Assembly (NCBI GenBank): GCA_029857855.1 | Contig: JAOUGG010000209.1 | Coordinates: forward strand, 1-5,751 | Reading direction: 5' to 3' | DNA: 5,751 nt | From: Acidimicrobiia bacterium | GTDB lineage: Bacteria > Actinomycetota > Acidimicrobiia > Acidimicrobiales > SZUA-35 | In this document: in pieces, positions 1 to 5,751 of the stretch | Numbering within the stretch: the first letter of the stretch is position 1 | Layout: each line of letters begins with the position of its first letter | Notes under the pieces: model-generated | Seen by the model: the letters and a program-made list of their open reading frames with translations, nothing else | Database searches by the model: none | Told to the model about the DNA's origin: nothing | Made by a program: the position numbers and the translations under genes

Positions 1-1340
1 ATCCGAGCCAGCAGGGCCGTGTTCTCGACGATGCGATCGGCGTCGGCCACGGTGTGAGCCACCGAGAACGTCCACGATTCGCTCTTCGCCCACGGGGCCA
101 AGAAGACACCGTTGTTGTGTTGAACGAGGTAGCGGAGGTGGCTGATTGCCGTGTCGACGGCCAGGAACTCGCGGTAGTTCGTGGGCGGCGTTTCATGGAC
201 GACGATGCAGCCCTTGAACCCGTAGGCCACACCGTAGTTGGGTAGCCCGCGCTCGGCCAGGGCCTCGGCGCAACCCTTGTAGGTGTAGCGCGACAGTTCG
301 CCGGCCCGCTCGTAGGCCTCGGGAGTCAGCACCTGGGTCAGCACGGCCCGGGCCGCGGCCATGGTGAGCGGGTTGCCGTTGAATGTGCCGACCTGGTCGT
401 AGCGTCCGTCGGTGATGGCCGACATCACCTCGGCGGTCCCGCCGATGGCCCCGCATGGCACGCCACCGCCCAGAGCCTTGGCCAGGCAGACGATGTCGGG
501 GGTCACGCCGAACAGTTCGGTCGCTCCACCGGCGGCCACCACCAAACCGGTTTTTACCTCGTCGAAGGTGAGCAGGGCGCCGTTTCGCCGGGTCAGCTCC
601 TTCAGCCCCTCCAGGTAGCCGGGAGCCGGTGGAATGATGCCGGCGTTCATCATCATCGGTTCGATGATCATGCCCGCCACCCGGTCGGGATGGCGCTCGA
701 AGATCCGCTCGACCGCGGCCAGGTCGTTGAAGGGCGCAATCCGGACCAGATCGGCGATGGCCTGGGGCACGCCGGGGTTGGGGGTGAGGTTGGGCTCGTC
801 GACCGGACCAAGGTCCTCGAGTGACCGCCAGATCGACACAGCAACGAGGTCGTGGTGGCCGTGGTAGCTGCCCTCGATCTTGATGATCAGATCTCGCCCG
901 GTGATGGCCCGCATCAGGTGGATGGCGTCCATCGTGGCCTCGGTGCCGGAGTTGGCGAACCGCCACAGCGGCAGCCCGAACCGCTGAGCCAGATTCTCGG
1001 CCACGACGATCGAGTCCTCGGTCGGTTGGGCGAAGTGGGTGCCGAGCGGAACCCGGCGAGTGATGGCGGCCGCCACGTCGGCGTTTCCGTGGCCCACGAC
1101 GTTCACGCCGTACCCGGCATGCACGTCGATGTAGTCGTTGCCGTCGACGTCCCAGACGTGGCTGCCGGAACCGTGGCTGACCCAGATCGGATGCGGTCGC
1201 CCGGTGGCCCAGCTCGACGTCACCCCTCCCGGCATCACCGCCTGCGCCTGCTCGGTGAGTTCGAGGGATTTGGGGGTTCGGGCCACGAACTGGTGCTCTT
1301 CGGCCAGAATTCGGTCGTCGATGGTGACCGGCGGTGTCAT
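1..1340 (-). CDS. Class III PLP aminotransferase, glutamate-1-semialdehyde aminomutase-like (3' end cut by window edge)
   Basis: The minus-strand frame is open from ATG at 1340 to the left edge, giving 446 residues without a stop; family members are about 430-460 residues, so little is missing. Visible landmarks are the phosphate-binding SGTEA at 131-135, YHGH at 159-162 (ring-stacking Tyr159), FDEV with Asp260 (pyridine nitrogen contact), AKALGGG with the Schiff-base lysine Lys288, and GTFNGNP at 318-324. All PLP landmarks are intact, so it should be a working enzyme, probably cytosolic. The start is supported by GAGAGG at 1349-1354, 8 nt upstream, and by an extended -10 promoter. The core resembles HemL, but the usual TGFR after FDEV is TGLV here, and the neighbours are transport and oxygenase genes rather than haem genes. 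I therefore infer a catabolic transaminase acting on an amine or semialdehyde, not tetrapyrrole synthesis. It is transcribed divergently from the oxygenase-transporter operon and probably shares its control region. Class assignment is confident; the substrate is unknown. Confidence 0.93.
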   Translation of the reverse strand, partial: MTPPVTIDDRILAEEHQFVARTPKSLELTEQAQAVMPGGVTSSWATGRPHPIWVSHGSGSHVWDVDGNDYIDVHAGYGVNVVGHGNADVAAAITRRVPLGTHFAQPTEDSIVVAENLAQRFGLPLWRFANSGTEATMDAIHLMRAITGRDLIIKIEGSYHGHHDLVAVSIWRSLEDLGPVDEPNLTPNPGVPQAIADLVRIAPFNDLAAVERIFERHPDRVAGMIIEPMMMNAGIIPPAPGYLEGLKELTRRNGALLTFDEVKTGLVVAAGGATELFGVTPDIVCLAKALGGGVPCGAIGGTAEVMSAITDGRYDQVGTFNGNPLTMAAARAVLTQVLTPEAYERAGELSRYTYKGCAEALAERGLPNYGVAYGFKGCIVVHETPPTNYREFLAVDTAISHLRYLVQHNNGVFLAPWAKSESWTFSVAHTVADADRIVENTALLAR

Positions 1341-1383
1341 GGGACCTGCCTCTCGTGCCTCTGGATGTTTCGCTTTACGACCG

Positions 1384-1412
1384 ATTATCTCATCAGGTAG
1401 TCTGATTGAACA
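1384..1412 (-). promoter_or_regulatory. Probable extended -10 promoter for the aminotransferase gene
   Basis: Read on the minus strand, 1392 down to 1384 is TGAGATAAT: a TGn extension followed by GATAAT, which matches five of six bases of TATAAT. A weak -35 (TGTTCA, 1412-1407) lies 17 bp upstream, which is typical when the -10 is extended. Transcription would begin near 1378, leaving a leader of about 38 nt with a Shine-Dalgarno before ATG 1340. The weak -35 falls inside the candidate operator, so a bound regulator could block this promoter. Identified by eye only. Confidence 0.5.
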
Positions 1413-1420
1413 GTCAGATT
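1392..1420. promoter_or_regulatory. Candidate operator: alternating CTGA/TCAG half-sites in the divergent intergenic region
   Basis: ATCAG (1392-1396) and CTGAT (1402-1406) form a perfect 5-5-5 inverted repeat. TCTGA (1401-1405) and TCAGA (1414-1418) form a second one with an 8-nt centre, sharing the middle half-site. AGTCTGATT (1399-1407) and AGTCAGATT (1412-1420) are also an 8-of-9 direct repeat at 13-bp spacing. The cluster lies between the aminotransferase and oxygenase genes and covers the aminotransferase -35 region. A site for the TetR-like protein at the right end is plausible but not shown; the arms are short and could arise by chance. Confidence 0.35.
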
Positions 1421-1435
1421 TCCCGTAGCGTGATC

Positions 1436-1441
1436 AGGGGG
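1436..1441 (+). promoter_or_regulatory. Ribosome binding site that selects ATG 1445 for the Rieske gene
   Basis: AGGGGG lies just upstream of ATG 1445 with a short 3-nt gap (4-5 nt from the core GGGG). The other in-frame starts, TTG 1406 and GTG 1430, have no comparable site, and TTG 1406 lies inside the candidate operator. This favours ATG 1445 although the frame is open further upstream. Confidence 0.5.
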
Positions 1442-1444
1442 CGC

Positions 1445-2584
1445 ATGGGTAGCAGCAGGCCGACACTCACGGGGACCGACTACACCAGCCCCGACGTTTA
1501 TGACCGGGAGATCGATCGGATCTTTCGTGGCGGATGGGCCTGCATCGGGCACCAATCGGGGTTCGGTCCCCGGTCCCGCCGGGTCCTGGAGGTGGCGGGC
1601 GAGCGCATCATCGTCACCGGCGATGAGGAGGGGCGGATTCACGCACTGGCCAATGTGTGCCGTCATCGGGGTTCGGAGCTGTGCGATCCGACCGACCCGA
1701 CGATCGTCGGCGGTGATCCCGGCCCGAAGTCGATTCGCTGCCCGTACCACGCGTGGACCTACTCACTCGACGGGTCGCTAGTGGCCACACCCCGCGTCGA
1801 CGAAGGTGACATCGACCTCGCCGCCAACGGTCTCCACCGCTACCCGATCGAGGTGGTCAACGGCTTGGTGTTCGTCTCGCTCGGCCGGCCGACGATGACG
1901 CTCGACGCCTGGCTCGACCGCTACTCCCCCGATGCGGCGGCGTGGCTACGTGGGGCCGAGTTCGACTTCACCGGACTGCATCTCGAACGACGAACGGCGA
2001 CCCGTGTCGCCGCCAACTGGAAGATCATCGTCGAGAACTACCTCGAATGCCTCCACTGCCCCGTGGTTCATCCCGAGCTGGTCGACGTGATTCCGCTCTA
2101 CCGCACGGGCCGGGCCACCGATCCCGATCGCGACGACGGGGCGGTGGCCCTGACACCCGGCGCCAACAGCTTCAGCGCCGACGGACAGGCCGACCTTCCA
2201 CTGCTTCCCGGTTTCGACGCCGACAACGAGAACCTGTATGTGGGTCACCACGTGTTCCCCAATCTGTTCGTCGACGTAACCTCCACGTCGTGCATCGTCA
2301 CCGTCCTGTTCCCCGACGGCGCCGGCAACACCATGGCGCTCGGTGACTACCTGTTCGCGCCCGAAGCGCCCGACCAACCCGACTTCGACCCCGACACCGT
2401 GATCGACTTCAGCGAACTCGTCGGACACCAGGATTACGACGTCTGCGAACGGGTGCAGCGCGGCGTGCGGTCGGCGACGTTCGACCACGGGATCCTGACC
2501 GCCAAGGACCGCGAGGTGGCCACGTTCGACACCCACTACCGGCAGGCCCTCGAACCTGTCGACTGGGCGGCTCGACCGCAGTAG
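1445..2584 (+). CDS. Rieske [2Fe-2S] non-haem iron oxygenase, alpha subunit, quaternary-amine type
   Basis: The product is 379 residues, a normal length for the alpha subunit of a Rieske oxygenase. The N-terminal Rieske domain binds the cluster through C72-x-H74 and C99-x2-H102. The C-terminal catalytic domain has NWK..VENY followed by Glu201-x2-His204-x4-His209; the two histidines bind the mononuclear iron, and Asp330 in HQDYDVCERVQ is the likely third ligand. Glutamate instead of the usual aspartate at the bridging position is, from memory, typical of carnitine oxygenase CntA and related betaine and choline enzymes. I infer O2- and NAD(P)H-dependent oxidation, demethylation or C-N cleavage of a quaternary or N-methylated amine in the cytosol. 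The spacing between the two cluster ligand pairs is 24 residues, longer than the common 15-17. ATG 1445 is preferred over TTG 1406 because of its ribosome site and because the family N-terminus (TDYTSPDVYDREIDRIF) follows directly. It is the first gene of the plus-strand operon, with 55 nt to the binding-protein gene. No reductase partner is in the window. Confidence 0.92.
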   Translation: MGSSRPTLTGTDYTSPDVYDREIDRIFRGGWACIGHQSGFGPRSRRVLEVAGERIIVTGDEEGRIHALANVCRHRGSELCDPTDPTIVGGDPGPKSIRCPYHAWTYSLDGSLVATPRVDEGDIDLAANGLHRYPIEVVNGLVFVSLGRPTMTLDAWLDRYSPDAAAWLRGAEFDFTGLHLERRTATRVAANWKIIVENYLECLHCPVVHPELVDVIPLYRTGRATDPDRDDGAVALTPGANSFSADGQADLPLLPGFDADNENLYVGHHVFPNLFVDVTSTSCIVTVLFPDGAGNTMALGDYLFAPEAPDQPDFDPDTVIDFSELVGHQDYDVCERVQRGVRSATFDHGILTAKDREVATFDTHYRQALEPVDWAARPQ

Positions 2585-2600
2585 ATTTCTGAGACACTCG

Positions 2601-2617
2601 GTCGCCGATCCGGCGGC
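2601..2617 (+). other. GC-rich hairpin between the oxygenase and binding-protein genes
   Basis: GTCGCCG and CGGCGGC pair over 7 bp (one T-G wobble) around a 3-nt ATC loop, in the 55-nt gap before the binding-protein ribosome site. No T tract follows, so it is not a standard intrinsic terminator. It could protect a processed downstream mRNA and allow higher binding-protein expression, or be chance in GC-rich DNA. Confidence 0.25.
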
Positions 2618-2639
2618 GGTTCACACAAGGGAGACGATC

Positions 2640-3806
2640 ATGGCGACGACTCGCCGTCAGTTCATCAGCCGATCGGGGCGACTCGGTCTGCTCCTCGGGT
2701 TGGGTGGGCTGCCCATCCTGAGCGCGTGCGGCAGCGACGAAACGTCGGCCGCCGATCTGGAGCCCATCGCCGACGGCCTCGAGCCGGAGGCCGGGCCTCT
2801 CCGGCTGTTCAACTACGCCGACTACGTCAACCCCGACGTGGTGGCCAAGTTCGAGGAGATGTACGGCGTGACGGTCGAGATCACCACCTTCGACGTCGAC
2901 TCCGAGGCCATCACGAAACTGGCCAACGGCTCGGTCGAGGTCGACGTCCACCACTCGGCGGCCCCCAACAGCCTCGACCGGCTCATCGCCGGAGGGATCC
3001 TGCAGCCGCTCAACCCCTCGTACCTGCCCAACCGGGCCAACCTCCTGGCGTCGTACGACGACCCCTGGTACGATCCGGGCTCGATCTACACGGTGCCCTA
3101 CACGGTGTTCTCCTCCGGTATCGGCTACCGGGCCGACCGGATCGATCCGGCCGTCGTCGCCGAGAAGGGGTGGGACATCCTGTGGGACCCCACCTACAAG
3201 GGCGCCACCTCGATCCTCGACGACTACCGGGAGGGCATCGCCATGGCGCTGCTCCGCGCCGGCGTCACCGATGTCAACACCTCCGATGAGGCCTTGATCA
3301 AACAGGCCGGCGACGACCTGCTGGAGCTCGTCGACCTGATGAACATCAAGGTCAACATCGAGGGCTACAAGGACATCCCCGAAGGCATCACCGACCTGGC
3401 CCACACCTGGAGTGGCGACGTGATCACCGGCGCCTACTCCTACCTTCCCGAAGGCACCGACCCGTCGGTCATCGGTTGGTGGTACCCGGCCGACAACGTC
3501 GGCGTTGTCAACAACGACTGCATGGCTGTCACCGCCAACGCCGCCAACCCGGTACTGGCCCACCTCTACATCAACTTCCTGCTCGACTCTGCCATCGCCG
3601 AGGAGAACTTCACCTGGAACGGCTACCTTCCCCCGATTCAGGGGCTCGACGCCGACTACCTGATCGCTGCCGAGTACGTGCCCGAGAACCTGGCCTCTGC
3701 GGTTCTGACCGACGACGTCATCTCCAAGGGCCTGCGGTTCGAACCGCTGGAGCTCGAAACCGATCAGCTCTGGGAGCAGACCTGGTCCACCTTCACCGCT
3801 GGTTGA
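2640..3806 (+). CDS. Extracellular substrate-binding lipoprotein of a polyamine-type (PotD-like) ABC importer
   Basis: The 388-residue product begins with a twin-arginine signal (TTRRQFIS, Arg5-Arg6), a hydrophobic stretch and the lipobox LSAC with Cys30. It should be exported folded by Tat and anchored as a lipoprotein on the outer face of the membrane. The mature part follows the PotD pattern: LFNYADYVNPDVVAKFEE near 56-73, a TVPY segment in the middle, LDDYREG with Asp195 and Glu198 (the DDxRE acidic pair that holds polyamine amino groups in E. coli PotD), Trp257, Asp293 and a conserved YINFLL helix. Several aromatic pocket residues of PotD appear changed by eye alignment, so the ligand may be a related cationic amine or betaine rather than spermidine or putrescine. 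ATG 2640 is well supported by AAGGGAG at 2627-2633, 6 nt upstream. The gene lies 55 nt after the oxygenase gene and 13 nt before the first permease, so the same operon is likely. Confidence 0.93.
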   Translation: MATTRRQFISRSGRLGLLLGLGGLPILSACGSDETSAADLEPIADGLEPEAGPLRLFNYADYVNPDVVAKFEEMYGVTVEITTFDVDSEAITKLANGSVEVDVHHSAAPNSLDRLIAGGILQPLNPSYLPNRANLLASYDDPWYDPGSIYTVPYTVFSSGIGYRADRIDPAVVAEKGWDILWDPTYKGATSILDDYREGIAMALLRAGVTDVNTSDEALIKQAGDDLLELVDLMNIKVNIEGYKDIPEGITDLAHTWSGDVITGAYSYLPEGTDPSVIGWWYPADNVGVVNNDCMAVTANAANPVLAHLYINFLLDSAIAEENFTWNGYLPPIQGLDADYLIAAEYVPENLASAVLTDDVISKGLRFEPLELETDQLWEQTWSTFTAG

Positions 3807-3819
3807 GTCGGACGATCTG

Positions 3820-4722
3820 GTGGGGTCACAAAGATCGCAATCGTCACTGTGGACGGGCATGGCGATACCCGGAACGTTGTGGCTCGTCGCGTTGTTCGTG
3901 ATCCCGGCCTACGCCATCCTGGCTGTGGCCTTTGGCGACATCGACCCGATCCTGCGGACCACGGCCCCGGCCTGGAGTCCCCTGGCCTGGAGCGGCTCCA
4001 CGATGGTCGACACGCTGGGTCGGGTGTTCGGCGGCGACCTCGGCAAGGTGTTCGTCCGCACGGGCCTGTACGCGGCCGCTGCGCTGGCCGGGTGCTGCCT
4101 GATCGGCTACCCGGTCGCCTACTTCACGGCCCGGCGGGCCGGGCGGTCGAGGGGTCTTGTGCTCGGCCTGCTGGTGTTGCCGTTCTGGATCAGCTACCTG
4201 ATGCGCATGCTGGCTTGGGTCAACCTGCTGCAGCCCGACGGGTACGTGAATGCCATCCTGTCGGCGTTGCACCTCGGCGCCCGTGACCATAACTGGCTGG
4301 ACGGCGACTGGCCGACGGTCGTCATCGGACTCATCTACGGCTACGTCCCGTTCTTCATCCTGCCTCTGTACGCGGCGCTCGAACGCCTCGACGAGCGGCT
4401 GATCGAGGCGTCCCGCGACCTCGGGGCGTCATCTTTCTCGACATTCCTGCGAGTCACCCTTCCCCTGTCGGTTCCGGGGTTGATGGCGGCCTCGGTGATC
4501 GTGCTGTTGCCGATGTGCGGTGACTACTACACCAACACCTATCTGACGGGCGGGTCGCCCCGCACGGAGATGGTGGGCAATCAGATCGAGTTCTTCCTGC
4601 GGGGGTCCAGCCAGCCGCAGAGTGGGGCGTCGCTGGTGATCATCCTGATGGCCTTCCTCCTGGTGGCGATGGGCTACTACCTGGTCGTGATCGCGAGGAC
4701 GCAGCGGGAGGGCCGATCGTGA
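3820..4722 (+). CDS. ABC transporter permease, PotB-like
   Basis: A 300-residue integral membrane protein with about six hydrophobic segments: near residues 16-38, 82-103, 112-135, 164-185, 217-236 and 269-292. The cytoplasmic EAA loop, the docking site for the transport ATPase, is EASRDLGA at 196-203 followed by the LP of TLPLSVPG. Together with the PotC-type permease next door it should form the channel for the PotD-like protein. PotB proteins are about 285 residues, so the length is normal. The start is uncertain: GTG 3820, 13 nt after the binding-protein stop, has no strong ribosome site, and ATG 3859 would still keep the first membrane segment. The gene overlaps the next one by 4 nt. The family is clear; the substrate is not. 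Confidence 0.92.
   Translation: MGSQRSQSSLWTGMAIPGTLWLVALFVIPAYAILAVAFGDIDPILRTTAPAWSPLAWSGSTMVDTLGRVFGGDLGKVFVRTGLYAAAALAGCCLIGYPVAYFTARRAGRSRGLVLGLLVLPFWISYLMRMLAWVNLLQPDGYVNAILSALHLGARDHNWLDGDWPTVVIGLIYGYVPFFILPLYAALERLDERLIEASRDLGASSFSTFLRVTLPLSVPGLMAASVIVLLPMCGDYYTNTYLTGGSPRTEMVGNQIEFFLRGSSQPQSGASLVIILMAFLLVAMGYYLVVIARTQREGRS
4706..4712 (+). promoter_or_regulatory. Strong ribosome binding site inside the PotB-like gene for the PotC-like gene
   Basis: GGGAGGG ends 6 nt before GTG 4719 and lies inside the last codons of the upstream permease. It supports the GTGA overlap (4719-4722) as the true start of the second permease and suggests translational coupling, which would keep the two permeases in equal amounts. 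Confidence 0.75.
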
Positions 4723-5588
4723 GCGTGGGCGGGTACCGGCCTGGCCGCCGCCTCGGGCCGCTGATGGTGATCACCTGGCTGTATGTTCTGTGGTCGCTGC
4801 TCCCCGTGCTGATCGCGGTGCGGATCTCGTTCAATTCGGGCAAGAGCCGCTCGTCGTTCCAGTCGACGTCGATGCGTTGGTACTGGGAGGACCCGGCGTC
4901 GGTGTGGCGCGACCAGGCGCTGCAGACCGCCCTGTCGAACACGCTGAAACTGGCGGTGCTGACGATGGTGCTGGCGGTGCCGATCGGGGTGGCGATGGCC
5001 ATCGGCCTGCAACGTTGGCGGGGCCGGGCGTCGCGGGCGGCCAACAACCTGATGTTGCTGCCCCTGGTGACGCCGGAGATCGTGATCGGCGTCGCCCTGT
5101 TCCTCGTGTTCACCCAGATCTACTCGTCGATTCCTCGCGGGTTCACGACCCAGCTCCTCGGGCACGTCACGTTCACGCTGTCGTACGTGGTGGTGATCGT
5201 CCGGGGTCGGTTGCTGTCGATCGGCGGCCAGTTCGAGGAGGCGGCTCGAGACCTGGGGGCGACGAGGATGCAGGCCCTGCGCCTCGTGCTGCTGCCCCAG
5301 CTCGGCCCGGCGATCTTCGCCAGCTTCATGGTGGTTTTCGCCACGTCAGTCGACGACTTCGTGATCTCGTCGTTCCTGTCGACGGGGGCGTCGAGCGAGA
5401 CCGTTCCGATCAAGATCTACGCCTCGGCCCGGGCCGCCGCCACCCCGGCGGTCAATGCGGTGGCGACGGTGATGCTGGTCGTGACCCTCGCCATCGTGGC
5501 CGTCGGCGGCCTGGCCATCTGGGCCTATCGCCGCAACCAGGGTGCAACGTTGGGGTCGGCGGCCGCAGCGACCGGAATCGGCGGATGA
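4719..5588 (+). CDS. ABC transporter permease, PotC-like
   Basis: A 289-residue membrane protein with hydrophobic segments near residues 14-36, 71-95, 108-132, 143-164, 196-218 and 244-270. The EAA loop is a clean EAARDLGA at 174-181, followed by LVLLPQLGP, and the downstream VDDFVISSF segment is typical of PotC and related permeases. It should pair with the PotB-like protein in the inner membrane and contact the ATPase through the EAA loop. GTG 4719 shares four bases with the stop of the upstream gene and has a strong ribosome site 6 nt upstream. No ATPase gene of the PotA type follows directly; after a 52-nt gap comes a regulator. The ATPase may be encoded outside the window or shared with another transporter. 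Confidence 0.94.
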   Translation: MSVGGYRPGRRLGPLMVITWLYVLWSLLPVLIAVRISFNSGKSRSSFQSTSMRWYWEDPASVWRDQALQTALSNTLKLAVLTMVLAVPIGVAMAIGLQRWRGRASRAANNLMLLPLVTPEIVIGVALFLVFTQIYSSIPRGFTTQLLGHVTFTLSYVVVIVRGRLLSIGGQFEEAARDLGATRMQALRLVLLPQLGPAIFASFMVVFATSVDDFVISSFLSTGASSETVPIKIYASARAAATPAVNAVATVMLVVTLAIVAVGGLAIWAYRRNQGATLGSAAAATGIGG

Positions 5589-5640
5589 TGCCGTCTTCGC
5601 GGTCGGACGGAAACAGACCCAAACGGTAGGTAGAGCGTCA

Positions 5641-5751
5641 ATGGCTTCTCCATCAGATGATCGCAAGTCGTCCATCCTGGCCGCGGCGTTGCGGGTGATC
5701 ATCGATGTCGGCCTCACCGACATGACGATCGCCCTCGTCGCCGAGCAGGCC
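5641..5751 (+). CDS. TetR-family transcriptional regulator, N-terminal fragment (cut by window edge)
   Basis: Only the first 37 residues are present. They show the start of a TetR/AcrR DNA-binding domain: helix 1 (SSILAAALRVIIDVGL) followed by TDMTIALVAEQA, where MTI..VAE.A is the usual beginning of helix 2 and the turn into the recognition region. ATG 5641 has moderate ribosome sites upstream (AGG 5628-5630 and TAGAG 5631-5635). The gene follows the PotC-like permease by 52 nt on the same strand, with no convincing terminator between, so co-transcription is possible. From its position I infer a local repressor that senses the imported amine or a product and may bind the half-site cluster near 1392-1420. 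The ligand-binding domain is outside the window, so the family call rests on this short segment. Confidence 0.72.
   Translation, partial: MASPSDDRKSSILAAALRVIIDVGLTDMTIALVAEQA

Noticed and set aside
193..966. A 257-codon open frame on the minus strand inside the aminotransferase region
   Set aside because: It is on the same strand as the aminotransferase but in another frame, and its Arg/Gly/His-rich product has no family resemblance. The overlapping frame carries all PLP motifs.
852..1400. A 182-codon plus-strand open frame running into the divergent intergenic region
   Set aside because: It is antisense to the aminotransferase, overlaps its promoter and shows no domain; a shadow frame of GC-rich DNA.
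1406..1444. Thirteen-residue N-terminal extension of the Rieske protein from TTG 1406
   Set aside because: The extension lies in the candidate operator, lacks a good ribosome site, and family similarity begins just after ATG 1445, which has AGGGGG upstream.
1946..2536. A 196-codon minus-strand open frame opposite the Rieske gene
   Set aside because: It is antisense to the catalytic domain of a clear Rieske oxygenase and its Val/Gly-rich translation shows no domain.
2409..3860. A 483-codon open frame on the minus strand opposite the binding-protein gene
   Set aside because: It is antisense to a well-supported PotD-like gene, is extremely rich in Val, Asp and Gly with no recognisable domain, and fits the usual complement of GC-rich codons. 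The true gene has a strong ribosome site, signal peptide and family motifs.
5591..5610. CCGTC...GACGG inverted repeat after the second permease as a terminator
   Set aside because: The stem is only 5-6 bp with an 8-10 nt loop and no T tract, so it does not support intrinsic termination.

Overview
The window is high-GC DNA with dense coding on both strands, few intergenic bases and frequent GTG starts. This fits an actinobacterium (Actinomycetota), but no marker gene is present, so the taxonomy is an inference. Six genes are supported. Three have unclear or open boundaries: the first runs off the left edge, the last runs off the right edge, and the oxygenase start is ambiguous.

Layout: positions 1-1340 (minus strand) hold a class III PLP-dependent aminotransferase of the glutamate-1-semialdehyde aminomutase-like type, missing only its last residues. 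A divergent intergenic region of about 100 bp (1341-1444) holds a good extended -10 promoter for the aminotransferase and a cluster of CTGA/TCAG half-sites that looks like an operator. To the right, all on the plus strand, lie a Rieske [2Fe-2S] oxygenase alpha subunit (1445-2584), a Tat-exported lipoprotein resembling the polyamine-binding protein PotD (2640-3806), two inner-membrane ABC permeases of the PotB and PotC types (3820-4722 and 4719-5588, overlapping by 4 nt), and the first 37 residues of a TetR-like regulator (5641 to the right edge).

Taken together this looks like an uptake-and-catabolism cassette. A PotD/PotB/PotC-type importer would bring in a cationic or zwitterionic amine. 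The Rieske enzyme carries the Glu-x2-His-x4-His signature that I associate with quaternary-amine oxygenases (carnitine, glycine betaine, choline and stachydrine enzymes), so it would oxidise or demethylate the compound. The divergent aminotransferase could transaminate an aldehyde or amine product, and the TetR-like protein could sense the substrate. The substrate is not determined. The transport ATPase (PotA type) and an electron-donating reductase for the oxygenase are not in the window. No RNA genes, mobile elements, CRISPR arrays or large repeats were seen, and no gene-free stretch exceeds about 105 bp.
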